Positions 9,425-17,811 of a DNA stretch of 64,000 bases are shown here, one piece after another. Origin of the DNA: Anaerolineales bacterium. GTDB lineage: Bacteria > Chloroflexota > Anaerolineae > Anaerolineales > Villigracilaceae. Each line of letters starts with the position of its first letter. The stretch's first letter is position 1. The notes beneath the pieces were generated by a model that had not been told where the DNA came from, did not search any database, and was given only the letters and a program-made list of their open reading frames with translations. A program made the translations under genes and the position numbers. The stretch spans positions 186,001-250,000 of the forward strand of contig JAHDWB010000003.1 in assembly GCA_023382595.1 (NCBI GenBank). The letters are read 5' to 3'.

Positions 9425-10579
9425 CTAATCATCTTCGCGCATTTTATGCGCCAACTTCACCATCTCCCGCGCCGTATCATGAAAGATAATGGAAGCCGTA
9501 TCCTTTGGGAATTTTAACGTAAAAGGCTGGTGATGGCTGTTTGCAAAAGCGAAATTTGTACCAAGGTAGGGCATTGCCGCGTTAATGGTAATGCCCAGCA
9601 TGTTTTCGGCATCCGTCTTGCTAAGCCCTTCCAACCCAACTGCACGATTCAAAATAGAGAAGATCGAGCCCAAATGGACGCCCTTCCCTTTCAAATACTC
9701 GATCAGAGTTTTCGTAAGGGGCAGCGTGCTGATATCGGTGCTGATCAGCAGCGCAGCCAGGTCGGCATGCTGGATGAGAGGCAGCGTGATGCGCGAAAGA
9801 GAGCGCCCAATATCCACCAGAACATAATCATAGGTGGATTTCAACGCCGTCACAATATCCCAGATCCGCGCAACATTGAGTTGATTGCTGAGTTCAGGAT
9901 CGGGCGAACCCGCCAGCAAGCTAAAACGCCAGATATTCATGAACGGCAATTCGCGTCGGAAAAACTCGGAGTTGGTTGCTGAAGCGGACATATCTGCAAT
10001 GCTGACAATATTCTGCTCTCCCTGATAGCCGACAATGGGAGAGATCGACCCAATGGGCAAAACCAGGTCAACAACAACCATACGCGCCTCCGGCTGGTGA
10101 GATGCGATATTCATGGCAAGATTCGCACACATGGACGAGGTGCCTGTCCCGCCTTTTGCACTCAGAAAAACGATCAACAAGCCGCCCTGTTTCATGGCAT
10201 CCTCGGATATCCCAAAGGTGCGATTGAGGGCGTCCGTGAGCATGGAGACTGCCTGTCCGGATTTGACAATGTATTCATTGAAGCCAGCATCCTGGCAGGA
10301 TTTAACGCGGGCAAGCGTATGGTCGCCGCTCAAGGCGATCAGCGTGATGGTCTCGGTGCGGGGATCGTTCCGCAGTTTGGAGGCAAATTCTTCCCCCGTC
10401 AGATCCGCGAGAAGCGGGTCAACAATGATAAGGTCGGGATGGTCGCGCCATGCGAAAATCAATCCCTCTTTGCCAGAGCCGGCTTGAAGCACATCATACT
10501 CCTGCGACTGCAATGTGCGGGCGATAAAATTGCGGCTGGCAACGTCAGAATCGACAATAAGAATTCTTTTTTTCGGCAT
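9425..10579 (-). CDS. Receiver-domain plus CpaE/ParA-type ATPase
   Basis: Fusion protein of 384 aa. It has an N-terminal response-regulator receiver (about residues 3-118, phospho-acceptor D54 in IIVDP) and a MinD/ParA-like ATPase with the deviant Walker A KGGTGTSS (142-149). This is the CpaE architecture, used in Caulobacter to position the Tad pilus machinery at the pole. A GTG at 10594 would add five residues; the ATG at 10579 fits the usual receiver start MPKKRILIVD, but the ribosome site is weak for both. CpaE proteins often have a degenerate receiver, while this one keeps the Asp. It precedes the 100-aa gene and cpaF. Confidence 0.9.
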   Translation of the reverse strand: MPKKRILIVDSDVASRNFIARTLQSQEYDVLQAGSGKEGLIFAWRDHPDLIIVDPLLADLTGEEFASKLRNDPRTETITLIALSGDHTLARVKSCQDAGFNEYIVKSGQAVSMLTDALNRTFGISEDAMKQGGLLIVFLSAKGGTGTSSMCANLAMNIASHQPEARMVVVDLVLPIGSISPIVGYQGEQNIVSIADMSASATNSEFFRRELPFMNIWRFSLLAGSPDPELSNQLNVARIWDIVTALKSTYDYVLVDIGRSLSRITLPLIQHADLAALLISTDISTLPLTKTLIEYLKGKGVHLGSIFSILNRAVGLEGLSKTDAENMLGITINAAMPYLGTNFAFANSHHQPFTLKFPKDTASIIFHDTAREMVKLAHKMREDD

Positions 10580-10624
10580 AGCCTGACTTTCCACACATGC
10601 CTAACTTAATGACATGCGCCTGTG

Positions 10625-11320
10625 TCACGATTCAGTGGGCGGCATCAGATATCCCAACCCGGAACGCGTGACAATGTGGCGCGGGGTATGGGCTTCCAGT
10701 TCCAATTTCTGCCGGAGGCGGGCGATGCTCACCCACAAAATTTCCTTGTCATTTTTGTATTCGGGACCCCAAACGCTGGTCAGCAAATCCTCGGAGGTGA
10801 GTATCTTGCCGACATTGTGCGCGAACTGCAAAAGGAGGCGATATTCGGTGGCGGAGAGTGAAATGGCTTCCTCCCCGCGCCAAACTTCCGCACGGGCAAA
10901 ATCGATCTTGAGATCATCATGCGTAAAGAAGCGTACCTGACCAACATCTGCGGGAGGTTGAGCGCGACGCAGAACCGCCCGCACACGCGCCAATAATTCC
11001 GTGGCGGAAAACGGCTTGACCAGATAGTCGTCGGCACCGAGGTCCAGTCCGCGCACTCGGTCCTGCTCTTCGCCGCGCGCGGTCAGGATCACGATCGGCA
11101 CATTGGAAAACTCACGCAGCCGCTGACAGGTTGCGAACCCGTCCAGACGCGGCATCATCACATCCAAAAGCACCAGATCGATCGGCTGTGCCGAAAAGAC
11201 ATCCAATGCCTGCAAGCCATCCTGCGCTGTCGCAACTTCATAGCCTTCGGTTCGCAAATTTGCTTCCAGAAGACGCAGATAACGAGGTTCATCGTCCACG
11301 ATCAAAATACGCTTTGCCAT
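10625..11320 (-). CDS. OmpR/PhoB-family response regulator
   Basis: Response regulator of 231 aa. The receiver (residues 3-115) has phospho-acceptor D53 in LLDVMMP and the switch residues ILTARGEEQD and KPFSATEL. The winged-helix effector (about 130-226) contains SLSATEYRLLLQF and the recognition region WVSIARLRQKLE. It lies 33 bp downstream of the GAF histidine kinase and before the CpaE-like gene, so two kinases, this regulator and the CpaE/CpaF pair are arranged as one co-directional block. Confidence 0.94.
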   Translation of the reverse strand: MAKRILIVDDEPRYLRLLEANLRTEGYEVATAQDGLQALDVFSAQPIDLVLLDVMMPRLDGFATCQRLREFSNVPIVILTARGEEQDRVRGLDLGADDYLVKPFSATELLARVRAVLRRAQPPADVGQVRFFTHDDLKIDFARAEVWRGEEAISLSATEYRLLLQFAHNVGKILTSEDLLTSVWGPEYKNDKEILWVSIARLRQKLELEAHTPRHIVTRSGLGYLMPPTES

Positions 11321-11353
11321 AATGAATCTCCTTGGAACAATGGAATGGACCGC

Positions 11354-12541
11354 TCAAAGCGTTGGATCGGCGGGCAACTCAATAAAAAAGGTCGTACCCG
11401 CATCCAACACCGACTCTACCCAAATCTTACCATGATGTGCCATGACAATTTGCTTGCAAATATATAACCCCAAGCCCGTGCCCGTGACAGTTCGTTCGCC
11501 GGGAACGCGGTAAAAACGCTCGAACAAAAACGGAAGAAAATCTTCTGGAATACCATCGCCTTGATCTGCAAAAGAGATCAAGACCCTCTTATCAGCACTT
11601 TTTGTCGCAATGCTGATCTTCGACTTGGGAGCATACTTGATGGCATTGCTGAACAGATTCTCGAAAACCTGCGAAAGACGCACGCCGTCTCCCAGCACCG
11701 GCGGCAGGGATTCGAGCTGGAAATCGATCTCCAATTCCGGATGATGCGTCTTCACCCGCGTGGCAACATCCCTCACAAGCGCGTCCAGCCGGATCGGTGA
11801 AAATTTGAACTGCAATGTCTTGCTCTGCAGGCGGGCAGATTCGAGCATATCCTCGATCAGGCGTGTGAGACGGTCGGCTTCCTCGTCGATGATGGTTAGA
11901 AATTCACGCTGCGTTTCGTCATCCCATGTGGTGTCCTGACGCAAAAGACTGGTGGAATAGCCCTTAATGAACCCGAGCGGCGTGCGTAATTCGTGCGAAA
12001 TGGTCGAGACAAAATCATCCTGAAGGCGCATCTGACGCTGGACCGAATCCAATTCAGCGCGTGCCTCCCCCAATTCCTTTCGTTCGAGCAGTGCCGCAGA
12101 CCAAAACGCCTGCAACGATGCCAAATGCAAATGCAGATCAGTATATTGCGGACCGCCAAAACGGACGAACAATAACGCGCCGCGCACCTTCGAGCCAATG
12201 CTCAAAGGTATACCCAGCAAATACGTCTGCGACATACGATCTTTGATTTCGCTCTTTTCCTTTGGCTCACGCAATACCACGCGTCTATTGGAGATGACAT
12301 CATTCGCCACACTCTCCCCCCAGGCAGCATCCGCCTCGGCAGTCTTCCCGCGCCCCATCGCACGCGCATACACCACATCCAAACCGCGCGCCTGCCGGTC
12401 CGCCAGATAGATGGCTACATTATCGAACACAAAAGAAGAGCGCATGGACAGGAACAATTTATCCAGCGCGGTTTTCCAATCCTGCTGGTTTTGCACTTCC
12501 TGAAAAATTTGATGCAGTTGGGTAAGCGTTGATAAGTCCAT
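11354..12541 (-). CDS. GAF-domain sensor histidine kinase
   Basis: Cytoplasmic histidine kinase of 395 aa with no membrane span. An N-terminal GAF-like sensor (about residues 15-150) leads through a coiled coil to a HisKA domain with His183 in STISHELRTP and a HATPase_c domain with FENLFSNAIKYAP, DQGDGIP and GTGLGLYI. Its start codon directly abuts the stop of the preceding kinase gene (12542), and it is followed by an OmpR-type regulator that is the likely partner. The signal sensed is unknown. Confidence 0.93.
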   Translation of the reverse strand: MDLSTLTQLHQIFQEVQNQQDWKTALDKLFLSMRSSFVFDNVAIYLADRQARGLDVVYARAMGRGKTAEADAAWGESVANDVISNRRVVLREPKEKSEIKDRMSQTYLLGIPLSIGSKVRGALLFVRFGGPQYTDLHLHLASLQAFWSAALLERKELGEARAELDSVQRQMRLQDDFVSTISHELRTPLGFIKGYSTSLLRQDTTWDDETQREFLTIIDEEADRLTRLIEDMLESARLQSKTLQFKFSPIRLDALVRDVATRVKTHHPELEIDFQLESLPPVLGDGVRLSQVFENLFSNAIKYAPKSKISIATKSADKRVLISFADQGDGIPEDFLPFLFERFYRVPGERTVTGTGLGLYICKQIVMAHHGKIWVESVLDAGTTFFIELPADPTL

Positions 12542-13570
12542 CTAATCACGTACCGCCAGCAATGGGAACTTGAACGTAGTGCCCTTCCCCTCCACCGACT
12601 GCACATCCAGCAGCGAACCGTGCGCCTCAATCACCTGCCGCACAAGCGAAAGCCCAAGCCCCGTCCCGCCGTAATGACGCGTGGACGAACCATCCAATTG
12701 ATGGAACGGCTCGAAGATCTCCTTCATACGATGCGGCGGGATTCCGATGCCGCTATCGGTTACGGAAAGCATGACAAGATTGATCCCCTCCTCCTTCAAA
12801 CTGACCATCACGCTTCCTCCCGACGGGGTGAACTTGATCCCGTTATCAAGAAGTTGATTCAACACCCAGCCGATCTTCTCCGGGTCTGCCTGCACGGCGG
12901 GAACGCCATCCGCCGCAGAGACCTGTAATTTGACGCCTCGATCTTCCGCCTTATTCACCGCAGCTTTGACCGCAAGCGATGCAAGCCGGCGGATATCCAC
13001 CTTATCCATTTTCATGCTCATCTCGCCGCGTGAAGCCAGCGAGAACATGATCAGGTCTTCGATCAAACCTTCGAGCCGAGCCGCCGCACGCTGACTGACA
13101 GACAGGGCATGCCGCTGTTCTTCCGCAATAGCCCCCAGCGACTCGGTCACCAGCAGTTCAAGATAGCCTTTGATATGTGTTAATGGCGTGCGTAACTCGT
13201 GCGAGATGTTCGACACGAAATTTGCCTTCATTTGATTAAGTTCCGAAAGCCTGTTGAGCGCTTCGTTCAAATCCGCCGTGCGGTCTTTGACGCGCTGTTC
13301 CAGATTACGGTTCGCCGCCTGCAAAGCAGAGCGGAGCTGAATGATCTGTTCGGTGACCACCTGATCGAGCGTATCCCGATCCAGAAACCCCAAATCCATC
13401 AACGACTGACCGATCAGGCAGGGAATCCCCTTGGCGATCTGCTCCTGCTGATAGGCAAGTGCTTTTTGCAGGTCGCTTTCGCTGACCAACCCCTTCTGGA
13501 CGATATATTCGCCCATGCGGGGGATTAGCATTTCAGGGGTAAGCTTCGGAAGGTTTTGGGACATGGTCAT
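12542..13570 (-). CDS. Histidine kinase with GspE-N-like input domain
   Basis: Cytoplasmic kinase of 342 aa. Residues 12-78 (GEYIVQKGLVSESDLQKAL, then IGQSLMDLGFLDRDTLDQV) match the pattern of the type II secretion GspE/MshE N-terminal domain, which in MshE-type proteins binds c-di-GMP. A coiled coil (about 80-112) leads to HisKA with His124 in SNISHELRTP and a HATPase_c domain (NQLLDNGIKFTP, DSGIGIP, GTGLGLSL). The key c-di-GMP residues cannot be judged by eye. It is first in the kinase-kinase-regulator-CpaE-CpaF block, so this input could link a nucleotide signal or secretion state to the ATPases. That link is inference. Confidence 0.9.
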   Translation of the reverse strand: MTMSQNLPKLTPEMLIPRMGEYIVQKGLVSESDLQKALAYQQEQIAKGIPCLIGQSLMDLGFLDRDTLDQVVTEQIIQLRSALQAANRNLEQRVKDRTADLNEALNRLSELNQMKANFVSNISHELRTPLTHIKGYLELLVTESLGAIAEEQRHALSVSQRAAARLEGLIEDLIMFSLASRGEMSMKMDKVDIRRLASLAVKAAVNKAEDRGVKLQVSAADGVPAVQADPEKIGWVLNQLLDNGIKFTPSGGSVMVSLKEEGINLVMLSVTDSGIGIPPHRMKEIFEPFHQLDGSSTRHYGGTGLGLSLVRQVIEAHGSLLDVQSVEGKGTTFKFPLLAVRD

Positions 13571-13583
13571 TACCTGTAAGATT

Positions 13584-15164
13584 TTATTGCAAAACCCAGT
13601 CTCCGTTTATCATTACAGAATTCACGCTCAATGTCAACAGGTCTTTTGGGGGGATTTCGAACGGATCAGCGTCAAGAACGATCAAGTCGGCGTGGAAATT
13701 TTCAGCGAGCTTGCCAAGGCGGTGCTCCGCGTTGGCGGCGTAGGCGGCGCCCAACGAGTAGGCGGAGAACGCTTCAGACAAGGTCAAAGCTTGGTCAGGG
13801 AACCAGACAGGGTCGGAGTCCGAGGCGTCGGCGCGCTTGCGCGTCACGGCGGCGTAGATTCCCAAAAACGGGTTGGGCGATTCCACGGGCGCATCCGATC
13901 CAAAAGCAAGCGGCGCGCCGAAGTTCAACTGGTCGCGCCAGGCGTAGGAGAATTTTGCGCGTTTACCCCAGTAGCGGTCGGCGGCGTGCATGTCCGACGT
14001 GGCATGGATGGGTTGCATCGAAGCAATGACATTTAGTTTCGCAAGGCGCGGCGCGTCATCGGGGTGGATGACCTGCACATGCTCGATGCGATGACGCAGG
14101 TGCGGCAGATTGTTTTGTGTTTCGTAATTTCGCAATTGCTCGAAAGCATTCAACACTTCGTGGTTGGCTTTGTCGCCAATCGCGTGGACGGTCATGCTCA
14201 AACCAACATCGGCGGCTTTTCGGCAATGCTCAAAAAGTTCCTCGCCGTCCATGTTGAGGATGCCCTTGTTGTGCGGTTCGCCCTCATACGGCTCGATCAT
14301 CGCCGCGGTGCGCGGACCGAGCGCGCCATCCATAAAAGCTTTTACCGAGCCAAGCCACAACCACTCGTCGCCGAAGCCCGTGCGCAAGCCGAGGTCGTTC
14401 GCCTGTTCCACGCTTTCAACGGGGATATTTTTGCACACACGCAAGCGGAGTTTGTTTTGCGCGCGAAGCAATTGCAACGCCATGAAGGATTCGCGGCGGT
14501 CGAAATCGTGGATGCCGGTGATGCCCATGCGCCAGAGGATTGGCTGTGCCTTTTCAATCGCTTCGGCAACTTCGGGGATGCTTGATTCTGGAACCGCGCT
14601 GGATACAAGTCCCATGGCGGTTTCTAGCAAAATACCCGCGGCGTGACCGTGCGCATCGCGTTGAATTGCACCGTCCTTCGGGTCTGACGTGGAATCGGTG
14701 ATGTTCGCCAGTTTCAGCGCGGAGGTGTTCGCCCACGCCGCATGGAGCGACTTGGCAGTGAGATAGACGGGGTTGTGCGGGGAGACAGCATCGAGTTCAT
14801 CAGCGGTTGGAAAGTTTCCATCCCAGTCGTTTTGTTGCCAGCCATGTCCCAGGACCCATTCGCCGGACTTGAGCGTTTTCGCCCGCTCCCCCACCCGCCG
14901 CAGACATTCTTCTTTTGTCTTTGTTTCGCAATCCACTTTGGAGAGTCCCAGCGCGTAATGCTGAATGTGGATGTGCGCGTCGGTCAGCCCAGGCAAGATG
15001 GTTTTGCCCTGCATGTCCTGCTTGTCCACTTTGCCGTGCGCAAGAGATTCAAGCGTGGATTTGCCACCCACTGCAATGATCCGCCCGCCTGCGATGAGGA
15101 TCGCTTCGGCGAGCGGATTGGCAGAATCAAAAGTACGGATATTAGCGTTGTAGAGAAGTTTCAC
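13584..15164 (-). CDS. YtcJ-like amidohydrolase
   Basis: Metal-dependent amidohydrolase of 526 aa of the Amidohydro_3/YtcJ family. Metal ligands are visible as HIH in DAHIHIQHY, a His in MTVHAIGDKAN, RIEHVQVIHPDD, and a late Asp in FGSDAPVESPNP. The family hydrolyses C-N bonds in amides or cyclic amides; physiological substrates are mostly unknown. The start is GTG, overlapping the parB stop by 4 bp, so it is the last gene of the pfkB-parA-parB transcript. That position is unusual for a metabolic hydrolase. Confidence 0.9.
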   Translation of the reverse strand: MKLLYNANIRTFDSANPLAEAILIAGGRIIAVGGKSTLESLAHGKVDKQDMQGKTILPGLTDAHIHIQHYALGLSKVDCETKTKEECLRRVGERAKTLKSGEWVLGHGWQQNDWDGNFPTADELDAVSPHNPVYLTAKSLHAAWANTSALKLANITDSTSDPKDGAIQRDAHGHAAGILLETAMGLVSSAVPESSIPEVAEAIEKAQPILWRMGITGIHDFDRRESFMALQLLRAQNKLRLRVCKNIPVESVEQANDLGLRTGFGDEWLWLGSVKAFMDGALGPRTAAMIEPYEGEPHNKGILNMDGEELFEHCRKAADVGLSMTVHAIGDKANHEVLNAFEQLRNYETQNNLPHLRHRIEHVQVIHPDDAPRLAKLNVIASMQPIHATSDMHAADRYWGKRAKFSYAWRDQLNFGAPLAFGSDAPVESPNPFLGIYAAVTRKRADASDSDPVWFPDQALTLSEAFSAYSLGAAYAANAEHRLGKLAENFHADLIVLDADPFEIPPKDLLTLSVNSVMINGDWVLQ

Positions 15165-16015
15165 GTCAACTTCTCCAGTAACACATCCAACTCTTCATCC
15201 GAATAATAATAGATCGTCACCGTGCCGCCCTTTTTGCCATGCTTCAAAGCGACCTTCGTCCCCAAACTGCGCTGGAGACGTTTTTCCACGTCTGTTAAAT
15301 TGGCGTTGCGCATCGGCTTCCTGGCTTTGACGGGTTTACTGCCAGTCAACTTGCGCACCAATTCCTCCGCCTGACGGACGCTCAGCGAAAGGTTCATGAT
15401 CGTTTGCAAGGCGGCTGTCTGCGCCTTTTGGGTGGAGAGCGCCAACAAGGCGCGCGCATGCCCTTCGGTGATCTTGCCATCCACCAACGCCTGCTTGACC
15501 GCATCCGCGAGCCCGAGCAGACGCATGGTGTTGGTCACTGCCACGCGGCTCTTGCCGACGCGCTTGGCGATCATCTCGTGCGAAAGCCCAAAATCCTCCG
15601 CCAATTGATGATAAGCCTCAGCCTCCTCCATCGGGTTCAGATCCGAACGCTGGACGTTCTCGATCAGCGCGATCTCGAGCAATTCCTGATTGTTCGCCTG
15701 CCGCGTGATGACAGGCACGGTCCGCAAACCGGCACGCTGGGAGGCATGCCAGCGGCGCTCGCCCGCGATCAGGACGAAGGTCCCATCACCGTTCGGGGAG
15801 ACGATCAGAGGCTGGATTACGCCATGTTCCCGAATCGACGCCGCCAGTTCGTTCAACTCCTCCTGCGAGAAATGCACGCGCGGCTGGCGCGGATTCATCT
15901 TGATCGCATCCACCGCCACCTGCTGTACACCGCCTCCAGTCCCAGACGGAGAAGCAGGTTTCCCGCCCGGAATGAGCGCATCCAATCCCTTGCCTAAACC
16001 TTTTCGTTGAGCCAT
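15161..16015 (-). CDS. parB: Chromosome-partitioning protein ParB
   Basis: Centromere-binding CTPase of 284 aa that loads on parS and works with ParA in origin segregation. The start at 16015 is supported by AAGGAG 5 bases upstream; a GTG six codons earlier is less likely. The family N-terminus RKGLGKGLDALIP is intact. The CTP-binding boxes are GERRW (85-89) and ENVQR (119-123), followed by a helix-turn-helix (HEMIAKRVGKSRVAVTN) and a C-terminal dimerisation domain ending DVLLEKLT. It lies 78 bp after parA, and that gap contains a dispersed repeat. Confidence 0.96.
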   Translation of the reverse strand: MAQRKGLGKGLDALIPGGKPASPSGTGGGVQQVAVDAIKMNPRQPRVHFSQEELNELAASIREHGVIQPLIVSPNGDGTFVLIAGERRWHASQRAGLRTVPVITRQANNQELLEIALIENVQRSDLNPMEEAEAYHQLAEDFGLSHEMIAKRVGKSRVAVTNTMRLLGLADAVKQALVDGKITEGHARALLALSTQKAQTAALQTIMNLSLSVRQAEELVRKLTGSKPVKARKPMRNANLTDVEKRLQRSLGTKVALKHGKKGGTVTIYYYSDEELDVLLEKLT

Positions 16016-16027
16016 CTTTGCTCCTTC

Positions 16028-16090
16028 AACCACAAATGAAAGGGGCTGCGTCTATCGAGCCGCAATCCATGTCATCTGCGTTTATCTGTG
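16028..16090. repeat. Degraded ATCTGCGTTTATCTGTG-type dispersed repeat
   Basis: The parA-parB gap carries ACCACAAATGA at one end and ATCTGCGTTTATCTGTG at the other. These look like the same arms as the better preserved copy at 22615-22680. It does not look like a parS site. Confidence 0.55.
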
Positions 16091-16093
16091 ATT

Positions 16094-16864
16094 TTAAACT
16101 CTATCGCCTTTCAACAATTCCTTTGCCAGCGCTTCATACGCCAGCGCACCAACGGAGGTGGGCGCATACTCCGAGATCGGCAGCCCATACGAAGGCGCCT
16201 CCGCAAGGCGTACACTGCGCGGAATAATGTTCTTGAACACCTGATTCGGAAAGTGCCTGTTCACTTCGTCCACCACATCGTTGGAGAGATTGGTACGACT
16301 GTCGAACATCGTCAACACCACGCCGCGCACAGTCAGTTCGGGAAATAACAGCGAACGCACCCGCTCAATGGTCTGAGTCAACTGTCCCAGCCCTTCGAGC
16401 GCGAGATACTCACACTGCACGGGGACGATGACCCCATCCATCGCCGCCATCAACCCGTTCACGGTCAATAGACCGAGCGAAGGCGGACAGTCCACAAAAA
16501 TATAATCGTAGCGGTCCGCCACCTTCTGGATTGCTTTGCGCAAACGCGACTCGCGCGCCAATTCATCCACCAGTTCCACTTCCGCACCCGCCAGCGACGG
16601 TGACGAAGGAAGCAGCGACAGCCGCAAACGCTCGTTCAACAAAATATGCGGGAAAACATCCCCATCCCCCAACAGCGCTTCATAGGTGCCGCCCTGCACA
16701 TTGAGCTTGTCCACGCCCAAACAAGATGTGGCATTCGCCTGCGGGTCTAAGTCCACCACCAGCACGCGCTGCCCCATGCGCGCCAGATACGCCGCGATAT
16801 TGATCGTGGACGTGGTCTTCCCGACACCGCCTTTCTGGTTCACCAAGGTATAGATCTTCGTCAA
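16094..16864 (-). CDS. parA: Chromosome-partitioning ATPase ParA/Soj
   Basis: Deviant Walker-A ATPase of 256 aa that drives ParB-bound origins. I assign the TTG at 16862-16864 as start because GGAGG lies 7 bases upstream and the family N-terminus (M)TKIYTLVNQKGGVGKTTS begins exactly there; the longer open frame upstream lies inside the kinase gene. Walker A KGGVGKTT is residues 11-18, and later motifs are VDLDPQANAT and VDCPPSLGLLTVNG. The TTG overlaps the PfkB stop as TTGA, giving translational coupling. Confidence 0.95.
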   Translation of the reverse strand: MTKIYTLVNQKGGVGKTTSTINIAAYLARMGQRVLVVDLDPQANATSCLGVDKLNVQGGTYEALLGDGDVFPHILLNERLRLSLLPSSPSLAGAEVELVDELARESRLRKAIQKVADRYDYIFVDCPPSLGLLTVNGLMAAMDGVIVPVQCEYLALEGLGQLTQTIERVRSLLFPELTVRGVVLTMFDSRTNLSNDVVDEVNRHFPNQVFKNIIPRSVRLAEAPSYGLPISEYAPTSVGALAYEALAKELLKGDRV

Positions 16865-17712
16865 GATAAAACCTCCATCAAACAATGCTCGATCTCTGCA
16901 CGGGTCGGAATTCCATCCAAACCGGCACGCGCCACCGAATGAGCGGCAAGGCTGGTGGCGAACCGCGCCGCCTCCCACGGGTCACGCGTGCCGCGCAAAC
17001 GTGAAAAAAATGCGGCCGCAAAAATATCGCCCGCGCCTGTTGAGTCAACTTCCTCGATGGATGGCGGACGAAAGCGGCGCCGGTCCCCGTTCCAATACAA
17101 GACCGACCCCAACTCCCCTTCCGTGAGACAAAGCAGACGGGTATGATGCGCCATCCATTCGACAAGCTCCAGATCGCGTTCCACATCCTCGACGCTCATC
17201 ACCACGCATCCAACCTGACCGAGAACCTGCTCGCTATTTTCCCAAGCTTTTGCCACAACCCGACCTTGCTCATCCCACGTTCGCATCCAGCCCTGCGGTG
17301 TGACACCCACCCACGACGACGGGAATTGTCCCGCCATCGCCATATCCACCTCCTGCGCGATGGGAGCAAGATGAACAATGGGCGAATCCCGCCAAACTTG
17401 TGGAACCTGCTCAAAAGTGATCGGCGCGGCTTGATGATGCAAGGTCTGCCTGCGTCCGTTCTCCGTTTTGACGTTTTCGAAAATCGTGCTGGTTTCAGTT
17501 GGGATGTTGAATATCTGTATCCCATTCAAAGCCTGCAACGGTGCATCCGTCCCCGCCGAGGTGACGATCCCCACCCGCAGACCGAGCGCCTGCGCCGTCA
17601 ACGCCGCGTAGGAAACCGTCCCGCCGAGTTGTTTACCATGCGGTGTTAAGTCCACAGCGACATGACCAATGGCGAGATAGTCCACAGGCTGAAGGGATGA
17701 CAATTCCAACAT
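16861..17712 (-). CDS. PfkB/ribokinase-family carbohydrate kinase
   Basis: Sugar or nucleoside kinase of 283 aa. The N-terminal substrate region reads YLAIGHVAVDL and GGTVSYAALTAQALG; the catalytic anion-hole motif is DSTGAGD (223-229) with base Asp229. It is shorter than most ribokinases (about 300 aa or more). It overlaps the parA start by 4 bp and occupies the place where mnmE/rsmG usually stand between jag and parA in bacterial origin regions. The substrate cannot be named from the sequence. Confidence 0.88.
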   Translation of the reverse strand: MLELSSLQPVDYLAIGHVAVDLTPHGKQLGGTVSYAALTAQALGLRVGIVTSAGTDAPLQALNGIQIFNIPTETSTIFENVKTENGRRQTLHHQAAPITFEQVPQVWRDSPIVHLAPIAQEVDMAMAGQFPSSWVGVTPQGWMRTWDEQGRVVAKAWENSEQVLGQVGCVVMSVEDVERDLELVEWMAHHTRLLCLTEGELGSVLYWNGDRRRFRPPSIEEVDSTGAGDIFAAAFFSRLRGTRDPWEAARFATSLAAHSVARAGLDGIPTRAEIEHCLMEVLS

Positions 17713-17760
17713 GGAGCGAATTATACCGTGAGGATGGTGGACGGCAGACCACAGATAGTC

Positions 17761-17797
17761 AAAACAAAAAGACCGCAGACAATTGTCCGCGGTCTTT
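17761..17797 (-). terminator. Intrinsic terminator after jag
   Basis: On the minus strand, a stem AAAGACCGC / GCGGTCTTT extended by the palindrome GACAATTGTC is followed by TTTTTGTTTT. It closes the rpmH-to-jag transcript 15 bp past the jag stop. Confidence 0.85.
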
Positions 17798-17811
17798 GGT
17801 CTATAGCCGAG

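Noticed and set aside
7789-10579. Complete Tad pilus locus
   Set aside because: Only CpaF- and CpaE-type ATPases are present; no pilin, peptidase, secretin or TadB/C gene could be found.
15155-15175. Possible parS site at the parB-amidohydrolase junction (GTTGACGTGAAAC)
   Set aside because: Only about 11 of 16 bases match TGTTTCACGTGAAACA and the left half is poor. The matching half is explained by the coding start GTG AAA C.
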